Below are positions 55,163 through 63,371 of a stretch of 64,000 bases of DNA, piece by piece. Source of the stretch: G965218495 sp965218495. Its GTDB lineage: Bacteria; Bacteroidota; Rhodothermia; Rhodothermales; Bin80. The DNA is taken from NCBI GenBank assembly GCA_965218495.1, contig OZ244626.1, positions 4,092,001 through 4,156,000 of the forward strand. Reading direction: 5' to 3'. Position 1 is the stretch's first letter; each line of letters opens with the position of its first letter. The notes under the pieces were generated by a model. The model was not told the DNA's origin, ran no database searches, and worked only from the letters and a program-made list of their open reading frames with translations. The translations under genes were made by a program, and so were the position numbers.

Positions 55163-56535
55163 CCGTAGGCCGCTTTCACAAAGGTGTCTCGTCGAGGGTT
55201 CAAGGAAGGAATCAATGAAGTCAAGCGTACAAGACCGTACTCCGCGCACAGCTTGCGTGTCGGAAGCTGTTTCCAGCCCGCGTTACGCCAGCGTTTGTGT
55301 CGGTGCGACCATATGCGTCGCTCGATCCAGCGATCGAGTCGGTTGAAGAGTCTGCGCACGTGAGCCCTGCAATAGTATTGGCCCCATCCGCGAATGACCG
55401 GATTGATCTGCGCAATCAGCTGCTGTGTGGATACCGGAGCCGCTCGGCGCGTGCGCCGTCGGATCTGGTCCTGGAAACGCTTAACGGACTTCTCCCTCGG
55501 AATGGCGTAGAGATCGCCATTACGTACTCCACTTTTGATCTGTGCGGCAGACAGCCGCAAGGGCCGGCTCCCACGCTTGATCTTGTACCCCAAATACTCG
55601 AAGCCATACTTGATATGGACGATTCGGGTCTTATTGAGGTTCAGGGTTACGCCCAACGTCTTCAACAGCTTCTCAGCGACCGCTAAGGCCGCACGGGCTG
55701 CGCTGGCCGAGCTACACGTGACGACCCAGTCATCCGCGTAACGGGTCAACTGGTACCCGCGATGCCGCATCTCCCGATCAAACGGAGTCAACAGAATGTT
55801 ACTCAACAAGGGAGAGATCACCCCGCCTTGCGGGGTGCCGTGCGTCGTCGCTACGCGCTTGCCTTCTACTACACACCCGGCCTTGAGCATCTGCTTGAGC
55901 AGGCCCAAGATGCGACCATCCGATACACGCTGCTGAACTAGTGCAATCAGCTTGTCATGGTCGACCGATCCGAAAAAGTCTTTCAGATCCGCATCCACCA
56001 CCCACCTGCTGCCCGCGTTTAGCTCTCTCCACACCTTGCGAAGTGCATCCCGTGTGGATCTCCCTTTCCGGTACCCGAAGCTGGCTGCATCGAATACCGG
56101 CTCGAAGATCGGTTCCAACCGGTTCAGTATCGCTTGCTGGACTACCCGATCGTAAATCGTCGGGATTCCCAGGGTGCGGTACGCCCCCGGCTGGCCCGCC
56201 TTGGGAATACGGTGCGCGCGGACCGGCTGGGGCGTGTAGGTGCCGTCTTTGAGCTCCTGATGCATACGCTCCAGGTTCGCTTCAAGCGATGCCTCGAACG
56301 TCTCCAGGGTCTCTCCGTCCACACCGCCCGCCCCCCGTCCTTGCTTCACCTTCTTCCAGGCCAACTCCAGATTCTTCCGCTTGTACACCTTGTCCACTAA
56401 CGAGTGGACCTTCCGCTCACCTGTTGGATTGAGCCAATGTGACAGTCTCCTGGGCCGATGATGTACGGGTCTTTCACTAAAGGAACTGTTCCACCTCATC
56501 GACTTTACTCGCTGCTTACCATTACCTCGCTCCAA
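55063..56535 (-). CDS. Group II intron reverse transcriptase/maturase
   Basis: The frame encodes 490 residues. The RT palm motifs are present: YRTLGIPTIYDRVVQQAI, DADLKDFFGSVDHD, GTPQGGVISPLLSN and the active-site YADDWVV (about 283-289). The maturase domain follows (INPVIRGWGQYYCRAHVRRL in part). No C-terminal HNH endonuclease is visible. The last 32 residues (from CVRLTDAVQ) are not native: they are read from inserted intron A. With A and B removed the frame would end KAAYGKTVRAV and a TGA inside domain V, a 464-residue protein. The catalytic parts are intact, so it may still act, including on A and B. Confidence 0.92.
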   Translation of the reverse strand: MERGNGKQRVKSMRWNSSFSERPVHHRPRRLSHWLNPTGERKVHSLVDKVYKRKNLELAWKKVKQGRGAGGVDGETLETFEASLEANLERMHQELKDGTYTPQPVRAHRIPKAGQPGAYRTLGIPTIYDRVVQQAILNRLEPIFEPVFDAASFGYRKGRSTRDALRKVWRELNAGSRWVVDADLKDFFGSVDHDKLIALVQQRVSDGRILGLLKQMLKAGCVVEGKRVATTHGTPQGGVISPLLSNILLTPFDREMRHRGYQLTRYADDWVVTCSSASAARAALAVAEKLLKTLGVTLNLNKTRIVHIKYGFEYLGYKIKRGSRPLRLSAAQIKSGVRNGDLYAIPREKSVKRFQDQIRRRTRRAAPVSTQQLIAQINPVIRGWGQYYCRAHVRRLFNRLDRWIERRIWSHRHKRWRNAGWKQLPTRKLCAEYGLVRLTSLIPSLNPRRDTFVKAAYGCVRLTDAVQRVKVPCHESLTNCMSPRAVRCPS

Positions 56536-57123
56536 ACCACCTTTGCCGACTGCCTTCCCCGACCCACCCGGTCGCCGCTTGCGCGGTCACCCGACTTTCG
56601 ACGGGCTTGTGGTACTATGCAGTCGTCCGACGACTCGCCACGCATCCGTTCCCACTTCCCCTTTCGGGTTATAGGGGCTGTTATCCCGGTGCCACCCGGG
56701 AACGTGACGAACCCTCCTGGGGTCACAACCAGATCTTCCGTACCGTGCCGTTCGCACACACCTTGGTACGACGGGTGGATAAGAACGCCTTCGCCGCCAT
56801 AGTGCCGGCTCGACCTTGCCCCGTCTTTGGCCGACCGATTCGTCCGTGGGGTCGCCCCCTTGACTACGGCCCGGTACTGCTCCGCAAGCCCTTCAGATTC
56901 CACCTCGCGGTGGACACCCTGCCCTCCGGTTGTCTCGCGACAATGTCCCGACTTAGCGCCTGTCTTGGCTGTTTCCGTCGTTTCCAACTCGGTGCCCGTT
57001 TAGACCTTTGCTTATCGGTACATCCCGGCCGACGAGGCATTACCCCCGTCTTTGGATATGGCACCCCCTATCCGGGCGCCAGTGGGATTTGAACCCACCT
57101 GATCTGGGCGCTGCCCAGCACAC

Positions 57124-57567
57124 ACCATGGGCCCTTCTGGGCGGCTGTATGCAGGGTGGCCAGACGCCATCAACATTGTTGTACGATCCCTAAGTGGTGA
57201 GTGGCACGAGACGATCAGCCGCAACTATGAGCCGCTGCCCATAGCTCGGGAAGACTTGGATCTTGTGCTTGGGCGCCTGAGCCAAGAAGAACGTGAAGCA
57301 CTGCGTCAGGCCGGCATGCCTCGGACATGGCCGGTGTTTCAGGAGTTTTTGGTAGATGGCAAGGACCGGATCTGGATGCGGGCTAGTACCGCTTTTGGCG
57401 CCACCACGGCCGAGTGGCTAGTCCGTGGTTCAGACGCCAGCGATGTGGATGCCATTGAATTGCCGGTCGGATTGCGACTGGAAACGATTCGCGGTGGCAA
57501 ATTGGTAGGCGTGCTGAACGAAAGTGGTAGCGGGCCCGTCGTAGTCGTGTACAAAGTAAAGGAGTAA
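57124..57567 (+). pseudogene. Propeller family Y copy 2, 3' part
   Basis: The last 147 codons of the split gene, starting ACC-ATG-GGC (T-M-G-P-S-G-R-L-Y-A-G-W), against T-M-S-P-S-G-N-L-Y-A-G-W in Y1. It ends LRLETIRGGKLVGVLNESGS, then VVVYKVKE. No degradation is seen, so the intron insertion is probably recent. The internal ATG at 57127 could in principle start a short product, but without a signal peptide. Confidence 0.9.
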
Positions 57568-57878
57568 ACCCTGCGTTCCTGCGCTGGCCAGTCGCGAGCG
57601 TTGCGCCACGCGCCCTCCCGTTTGGGTTGGAAGCTGACAGGTTTGCGGTGCACAGCGACGACTCATCAGAGAACAGAAGGACATTATTGAGAGCCGTCGC
57701 TTGGCGGACGATTCAATAGTGGCACAGCGACTGGAAGCGGCATGGTATATAGAGCTGCGCGCGTGAACCGCGGGTCCCTGGCCTGACTGATATTGATACG
57801 GCCCACACTGCCCCACCTGCCTAAGTCCAGCGCTTTTGAATGGACTCTACAGGTAAAATCCTCTGGCACTGGGCACAA
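57568..57878. other. Convergent spacer between propeller Y2 and ABC exporter
   Basis: This 311-bp stretch has no supported gene. The part near 57585 resembles the sequence after Y1 at 43905, consistent with the duplicated module. No strong terminator hairpin was seen. Confidence 0.45.
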
Positions 57879-59792
57879 TTACGCCCGCCACGGCACCGTC
57901 ACGCGTCGCCGCGGTGAGGCCTTGGGCACGGCTGGTGCCCGAGGGTCGATCTCCTCGCCAGGATTAACAAAGAGATTCTGCTCAAAGTGATACTGCTGGT
58001 CGTACAGCTCCCGGTAGCGCCCGTTTAGTGCCAGAAGCTTTTCGTGCGTTCCCCGTTCCACAATTCGGCCTTTTTCCAGTACCAGGATCTGATCCGCACT
58101 CCGGATGGTCGAGAGGCGGTGCGCAATTACAAAAGCTGTGCGCCCCTTGCGCAGATTCTTTAACCCTTCCTGAATTAGTGCTTCGCTTTCGGAATCCAGG
58201 CTGGAGGTTGCTTCGTCCAGGATCAGGATCCGTGGGTTGGCCATGATTGCGCGGGCTATTGCGATCCGCTGCCGCTGGCCACCGGAGAGCTTTATGCCGC
58301 GCTCGCCTACGACCGTGTCGTAGCCTTGCGGAAAACTGTGGATAAAAACGTCCGCGTTGGCAACCTTGCTTGCACGCACCGCGTCTTCTCGCGAAGCATC
58401 GGGTTTTGCAAACCGAATGTTATCCTCCACGGTACCGTCAAACAGAAAATTCTCCTGCATCACGATGCCCAGGTTTGCACGGTAGTCCTTGAGCTTAAGT
58501 GTAGCAAGGTCTTGTCCATCGACCAGAACACGCCCAGAATCTGGCCGGTCAAATGCCATCGCTAGACTCACTAGCGTGCTCTTGCCGGACCCGCTGGACC
58601 CTACCAGAGCCGTAGTCGTTCCCGGCTTAGCCTCCAGCGAGACGCCCTGCAAGACGGGCACGCCCTCTTCGTAGCTGAAGTGTACCTCTTCAAAGATGAT
58701 CTTCCCGCGCACTGGCCCTAGCGGCTTCCGGCCGACTTCGTCTTCGTCCTCGGTTGGCGTGGCGAGCAGCTCTCGGATGCGATCAAGCCCTGCAAATGCA
58801 TCCGCAACCTGTGTGCCCACGTTGGCGATCTGCACAATGGGCGCGGCGAGGACGCCGATAAAGAACACGTACATGATCAGGTCACCAAGCGTCATGGATC
58901 CGCTTGCTACGGCTTCGCCGCCTAGCCAGATTATTAGCGCACCCACGAGCCCGACGACAAACGTGCCACCTGCCGTAGCTTTGTTTACGCCCGTAATGCT
59001 GGCCGCAATCTTGCCGAAGAGGCGCTCAACGCCGGCGCTGAACTTTTCTTGTTCCCGGCCTTCTGCCACATACGCTTTGACTAGCCGGATACCACCCAGC
59101 GTCTCTCCCAGGCGGCCTGTAAGGTCTGCATTGATCTTTTGGCGTTTCCTGAAGATTGGCCGCAACAGCTTGAACGAGCGTCCCATGTAGATCCCGAAGC
59201 CGCCTAGTAGTACAAGCGCTACCAAGGTCATTTGCCAGTTCAGGTAGAGCAGAACGCCCAATGCCAACACGGCCGTAAAGGCACCGCCGACCAGCATCAC
59301 GATGCCGGTTCCCACCAGGTTACGCACACCCTCGGCATCCGACATGATGCGCGAAATCAGTTCCCCCGCTTTGGTGTTATCAAAGTATCGGATGGGGAGT
59401 CGCAGGACGTGATCGTGGACCCTCCTACGCATCTCCATAATGAGGTGCTGCGCCGAAATGCTGATAACTTGAGACAGCGCGAATGAGCTTGTGGCCTGCA
59501 CGATGGTGGCCAGACCGGCCGCCAAGGCCAACGGCACCAATAACTCCATGCGGCCATTGGTGATCACATCATCAATGAGCCACTTTGAGCTGCCCGGAAG
59601 CACGAAGCCGCTCAGGCGATTGATGATCATGAGCACAAGGCCCAATCCCAGCTGCTTTCGATGTGTCCACATTAGGCGCCGGGCTTCGCGCCACGTAGAC
59701 CGGCTTAGCAGCTTCCTCCGATTTTTCTCTTTCAAGATGCAGTTAGTGCGTTTAACAAAGGGCCCTGTTTCAGCGCCAGACTCGAGCAGCAT
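57879..59792 (-). CDS. ABC exporter, MsbA/multidrug type half-transporter
   Basis: The product is 637 residues with a six-helix membrane domain (about 45-345) fused to an ATPase. Walker A is VGSSGSGKSTLV, the signature LSGGQRQRIAIARA, Walker B ILILDEATSSLD, and the switch His is in AHRLSTI. The layout fits lipid-A or drug exporters that work as homodimers; the substrate is unknown. The first 40 residues are polar and an internal start at residue 41 is possible. A decayed copy of this gene lies at 44.0-44.4 kb. Confidence 0.93.
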   Translation of the reverse strand: MLLESGAETGPFVKRTNCILKEKNRRKLLSRSTWREARRLMWTHRKQLGLGLVLMIINRLSGFVLPGSSKWLIDDVITNGRMELLVPLALAAGLATIVQATSSFALSQVISISAQHLIMEMRRRVHDHVLRLPIRYFDNTKAGELISRIMSDAEGVRNLVGTGIVMLVGGAFTAVLALGVLLYLNWQMTLVALVLLGGFGIYMGRSFKLLRPIFRKRQKINADLTGRLGETLGGIRLVKAYVAEGREQEKFSAGVERLFGKIAASITGVNKATAGGTFVVGLVGALIIWLGGEAVASGSMTLGDLIMYVFFIGVLAAPIVQIANVGTQVADAFAGLDRIRELLATPTEDEDEVGRKPLGPVRGKIIFEEVHFSYEEGVPVLQGVSLEAKPGTTTALVGSSGSGKSTLVSLAMAFDRPDSGRVLVDGQDLATLKLKDYRANLGIVMQENFLFDGTVEDNIRFAKPDASREDAVRASKVANADVFIHSFPQGYDTVVGERGIKLSGGQRQRIAIARAIMANPRILILDEATSSLDSESEALIQEGLKNLRKGRTAFVIAHRLSTIRSADQILVLEKGRIVERGTHEKLLALNGRYRELYDQQYHFEQNLFVNPGEEIDPRAPAVPKASPRRRVTVPWRA

Positions 59793-59840
59793 GCCTTGTA
59801 CAGACTCTGGCAGCGGACGCGACCTCTTCGTTTGGGCGTG

Positions 59841-59963
59841 TCAGTCATAGCCTTCCAGACTAAGCTCTTTGAGCAGTTCCGGCTGTCCCCATACCTGCTT
59901 GCTCACGAATCTGTAGTATTCTGGCAAGTCACCTCTTCGTTTTGCCTTGCGCTTTATTCGCAC
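59841..59963 (-). CDS. Possible 40-residue small protein or gene remnant upstream of ABC exporter
   Basis: A GTG at 59963 opens a frame reading RIKRKAKRRGDLPEYYRFVS, then KQVWGQPELLKELSLEGYD, ending 48 bp before the ABC exporter on the same strand. The composition (basic head, then an aromatic/acidic helix-like tail) is more protein-like than the surrounding frames. It could be a genuine small protein or the C-terminal scrap of a lost gene. Confidence 0.3.
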   Translation of the reverse strand: MRIKRKAKRRGDLPEYYRFVSKQVWGQPELLKELSLEGYD

Positions 59964-60078
59964 GTAAACTGGCCGCTACGACGAGATCCCTTAGGAATTC
60001 GGATATCTTTCGCGCGCCGGATTCTAACGTAGCTCTTTGCGCTTTGTGCTTGCTTGCTTGGTGGCCCTCACAGATTTA

Positions 60079-61215
60079 TTACACTCCCAGCACGCTGCGT
60101 GCGAGCGCAGCAATGCCGAAGCCGGTATAGTTTCCTACCGCGTATCCCAAGAGGCCTACGGCCACGCCGGGCAACAGTCGTTCGGTGTATCCGCGCGCCG
60201 TAGCGAGTGCCATGGCGGACGACGGGCCGCCGACATTGGCTTGGGAAGCTACCACGAGTGTAGGCAAGTCTATTTTAAAGAGTGTGCCCAGCCCAAAAAT
60301 AGCAGCACCGTGCAGGACCACTGTCCCAATAGCGAAATACAGCACCGCTGGGCCAACTTCCAGGATGTTGGCTATGACGCTCTGCGCCCCATTGGTAGAC
60401 AGAAACATCAGCAGCAGGTAGTAGCCCCACATCGCTGCACCTGAGAGGCGCTTAACCTGCGGGACCTGTGCAATCAGGAGTGCCAGCGTGGTGAGCCACA
60501 ATACCTCTGGTAGCTGCGGCATGAGCACACCTAGGCGCCCCGCGCCCCACACGCATCCGACGGCGACCAGCACTAACGCCCCCGCGTCCTGCAGTGCCAT
60601 AGGCCGCCGGCTACTGTAGAGTGCTTCCTGCAGCGATCCTTTCTGCATTGGCATCTCGCTGGCCGCCTCAGCCTTTTTGCGGGAAGCCAGCAGCAGCGGC
60701 AGCGTCAGGCACAGCATCATCCATAGGGCGGTCAGCAGCACATCCGCAGCTATGGCCGCCGAGAACAGCTCGCTGCTGGTGTCGAAGGCCTGGCCGAGGG
60801 CAGCGAAATTCACGCCACCCCCGGTGTAAGTACCGGTGAATTGGCCGGAGAGCTTCCACGTTTCCGGGCCGACCAAGGGCGCCAGGACTAGTCCACTTGC
60901 AAAGGCACCAACCGCTGTACCCAGCGATCCCAGACCGAATGCGGCCAGCATTTTTGGGCCCGCCTGCAGCACCGTCTTGACGTCAACGCTCAGCAGGATG
61001 AGCACTATGCCCAGGCTCACTCCGGGGTCAATAAGGTAATCGTAGGCTTTGGAATCATCCGGGATGAATCCGATATTGGACAAAACCATAGCCAGCGGAA
61101 TGCCCACCAGCGCCGCACTTAGAGCACGAAAAACCTTGTAGTGTTTCTCCAGATAGATTGCGGCAAGAACTACAGCCGCAAGCACCAGAAATACCGCATA
61201 GGGGTTAGTTATCAT
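60079..61215 (-). CDS. DUF819 family integral membrane protein
   Basis: The product is 378 residues from the ATG at 61215 (MITNPYAVFLVLAAVVLAA); an upstream in-frame start adds 17 polar residues. About ten hydrophobic segments. Family blocks: SLGIVLILLSVDVKTVL, FTGTYTGGGVNFAALGQAF and VASQANVGGPSSAMALA. DUF819 proteins are predicted transporters or permeases of unknown substrate. It lies 155 bp downstream of the S9 peptidase on the same strand. Confidence 0.85.
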   Translation of the reverse strand: MITNPYAVFLVLAAVVLAAIYLEKHYKVFRALSAALVGIPLAMVLSNIGFIPDDSKAYDYLIDPGVSLGIVLILLSVDVKTVLQAGPKMLAAFGLGSLGTAVGAFASGLVLAPLVGPETWKLSGQFTGTYTGGGVNFAALGQAFDTSSELFSAAIAADVLLTALWMMLCLTLPLLLASRKKAEAASEMPMQKGSLQEALYSSRRPMALQDAGALVLVAVGCVWGAGRLGVLMPQLPEVLWLTTLALLIAQVPQVKRLSGAAMWGYYLLLMFLSTNGAQSVIANILEVGPAVLYFAIGTVVLHGAAIFGLGTLFKIDLPTLVVASQANVGGPSSAMALATARGYTERLLPGVAVGLLGYAVGNYTGFGIAALARSVLGV

Positions 61216-61370
61216 CTGGCGGGGGTTCGTAGGGAGTGCAGCGTACCAGTCCGGCCATGCGGGCACTTATGGCAGCGGTGCTGGCAGAGGCCACAACAGC
61301 CCGTGCCAGCTCGGAAAATAGATGGAACAGTAGCGGCTCGTAGTGTGCACAGCTGACCATGTTCTGCGGC

Positions 61371-63371
61371 CTACACGTCCGGCCGCGGCGTGCGGGCGTG
61401 TTTCTGAAACCAGTGTTGCAGATAGAGCTGTGTCCGCAGGAAATTTGACGGCTTTGACGTCGTGCCGTGGTACTCGTCGTTGAAGCGTACCATGGCGGTA
61501 GGAACTCTGCGCAGCTTGAGCGCCTGATAGTACTCCTCCGTCTGCGAAATCGGTGTACGCAAGTCGTTAACACCCGTCATCAGCATCGTGGGAGTCGACA
61601 CGTTGCCGACATACATCAGTGGAGACCGCCTCAGGTGCTCGCTCGGGTCTTCCCACGGCAGGTTGTCAAAGTTGTAGTACCAGGTCGCGCCGTCTGTCGT
61701 CCCAACAAACGATAGCCAGTTGGTGACCGGACAATTGGCGCTTGCTGCCGCAAACCGGTTCGTCTGCCCCACGACCCAGGAGGTCAGCACGCCGCCCCCG
61801 CTGCAGCCGTAGACGAACATGTTTTCTTCATCAACAAAGCCACGGCTGATCACCTCGTCAACCGCTGCCATGAGGTCGTCATAGTCTTTGCCGGGATACG
61901 CGCGTTTGATTTCATTGCCAAAGGCGCTGCCATAGCCGGAAGACCCACGGGGATTGGTATACAGCACCACATAGCCCTTGGCCGCGTGGAACTGCCAGCC
62001 AAAATTGAACCCCACATGGTACATGCCGTGGGGGCCGCCATGGATGGCCAGGATTAGCGGATACTTCTTAGATGGGTCGAAGTCCGGTGGCTTGACGATC
62101 CATCCTTGGATTTCAAGGGCATCCGTCGATGTGTAGGTGATTTCTTCCACTTCGCCGAGTGCGACGTAGTCCAGAACATCGTCGTTAACGCTTACGAGCG
62201 TCGTCAGCGCACTGGCATCCATGTCAAGTCCAACAAGTTCATTGGAGCGGCGCGGACTGCTAAGTACTCCTACCGCCCGACCACCATTGATGTCCGACAC
62301 GGTCAGCATGTGATTGCCTTGTGTCACTGAACTAACCGCGCCTTGCATGGACACGAAGTAAAGGTTACGCGTCCCGTGGTCGTTGGCACCGAAGTACACG
62401 CCGGCATCGTCTTCGGCCCACATCAGGCTCCGGGGCGTGCGGTCCAGCGCCTGTGTCAACGCTCGCGAATTCTGTCCATCGATGTCCATGACATACAGCG
62501 TAGAGGCTATGTAGGTGTCATCGGTGAAGTCGTAGCCGGTATAGGCCACATACTTGCCGTTGGGTGAAGCGACCGGTCCGGCGTCCGGTCCGCGGCGTGC
62601 AGAAAGCTGCCGCACCGCGCGCGAGGCTACTTTTACTGCGTAAATCTCTGACTCGCGCCAGGCATATTCCGCATCCAGCACGCGCAGGCTTGAAAAAAGG
62701 ATTTCCGCGCCATCCGGCGTCCAGGACAGTCCACCACGCCCGTGGTGCCAGCTGCCGCTGGTAACTTGGCGGGGAGTGCCTCCGGTGGCGGGTACCACAA
62801 AGATGTGCGTGTAGCCCGCTTCATAGAATCCTACGCGGTCTCGCCGGTAAACCAGCTCCTCCACTACACGGGGTGACTGGGTCCACTTGGCGCCTTCGGG
62901 CTTGCCTGGAGGGCTGATATCCCATCCGCTGTCGCCGTCAACCAGAGCAGTAAACGCAATCCACTTGCCGTCGGGACTCCAAGATAGGCCGGACGGCCCA
63001 TTTTCCAGTCGAGTGATCTGCGTCGCGGGCTCAGCCACTCCACGGTAAAGCACAATGAGCTGCGACCCCGATGGCTCTCCTTTGGCCACAAATGCGATGC
63101 GGTCCCCACTGGGCGACCACCGCGGGCTGGAGCCTTCTACCAGAAACCGGTTTTGCGAACCGTCTGCATTCATGATCCAGAGCGCCGACGCCCTGGTGTC
63201 GTTCATCTTGTCGATCCAGCCGCGTGTATAGACAACCTCGCTACCTCCAGGCGAAAGGCGTGGGCTTGATATGGACTCCATGTCGAGGTACTGCTCCAAA
63301 GCCAGCGGCTGCTGTCCGTATGCGACCGTGGCAAGGCTCAAGCACATTACAATGATTTCTGGTCGTGTCAT
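61371..63371 (-). CDS. Exported S9-family acylaminoacyl/dipeptidyl-peptidase-like enzyme
   Basis: The product is 666 residues. Signal peptide (cleaved near VAYGQ), an N-terminal beta-propeller of PD40-type blades (RLSPGGSEVVYT, PRWSPSGDRIAFV, LSWSPDGKWIAFT, LSWTPDGAEILFSS), and a C-terminal hydrolase domain. The catalytic Ser524 lies in the GCSGGG variant of the nucleophile elbow, Asp in GVNDLRTPISQ, His in EYHGTT. It is likely a periplasmic peptidase. It differs from the 933-residue S9 protein at 20.3 kb in length and elbow sequence. Confidence 0.9.
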   Translation of the reverse strand: MTRPEIIVMCLSLATVAYGQQPLALEQYLDMESISSPRLSPGGSEVVYTRGWIDKMNDTRASALWIMNADGSQNRFLVEGSSPRWSPSGDRIAFVAKGEPSGSQLIVLYRGVAEPATQITRLENGPSGLSWSPDGKWIAFTALVDGDSGWDISPPGKPEGAKWTQSPRVVEELVYRRDRVGFYEAGYTHIFVVPATGGTPRQVTSGSWHHGRGGLSWTPDGAEILFSSLRVLDAEYAWRESEIYAVKVASRAVRQLSARRGPDAGPVASPNGKYVAYTGYDFTDDTYIASTLYVMDIDGQNSRALTQALDRTPRSLMWAEDDAGVYFGANDHGTRNLYFVSMQGAVSSVTQGNHMLTVSDINGGRAVGVLSSPRRSNELVGLDMDASALTTLVSVNDDVLDYVALGEVEEITYTSTDALEIQGWIVKPPDFDPSKKYPLILAIHGGPHGMYHVGFNFGWQFHAAKGYVVLYTNPRGSSGYGSAFGNEIKRAYPGKDYDDLMAAVDEVISRGFVDEENMFVYGCSGGGVLTSWVVGQTNRFAAASANCPVTNWLSFVGTTDGATWYYNFDNLPWEDPSEHLRRSPLMYVGNVSTPTMLMTGVNDLRTPISQTEEYYQALKLRRVPTAMVRFNDEYHGTTSKPSNFLRTQLYLQHWFQKHARTPRPDV

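Larger units (their letters stand above)
53100..57123 (-). mobile_element. Group II intron I, RT-encoding, carrying nested introns
   Basis: Read on the minus strand, the intron starts GTGTGCTGGG at 57123 (consensus GUGYG) and ends CCGACCCGAC at 53100 (consensus AY). The borders are fixed by the propeller gene: ATT at 53097-53099 joins ACC at 57124 in frame, as in the intact homologue (SHITMSP against PSITMGP). Total 4,024 bp, of which 1,995 bp are inserted introns A, A and B; the host intron alone is 2,029 bp, normal for this class. Domain V is split between 55176-55163 and 53167-53148. Confidence 0.9.

Noticed and set aside
57075..57123. tRNA-like T-arm (GTGGGTTCAAATCCCAC) on the minus strand
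   Set aside because: No D-arm or matching acceptor is present, and the stretch lies at the 5' end of group II intron I, whose start is fixed by the exon junction.
53100..57123. CRISPR-like or satellite repeat array
   Set aside because: The repeat units are 668 bp and only two, with intron borders; there are no short regularly spaced repeats anywhere in the window.
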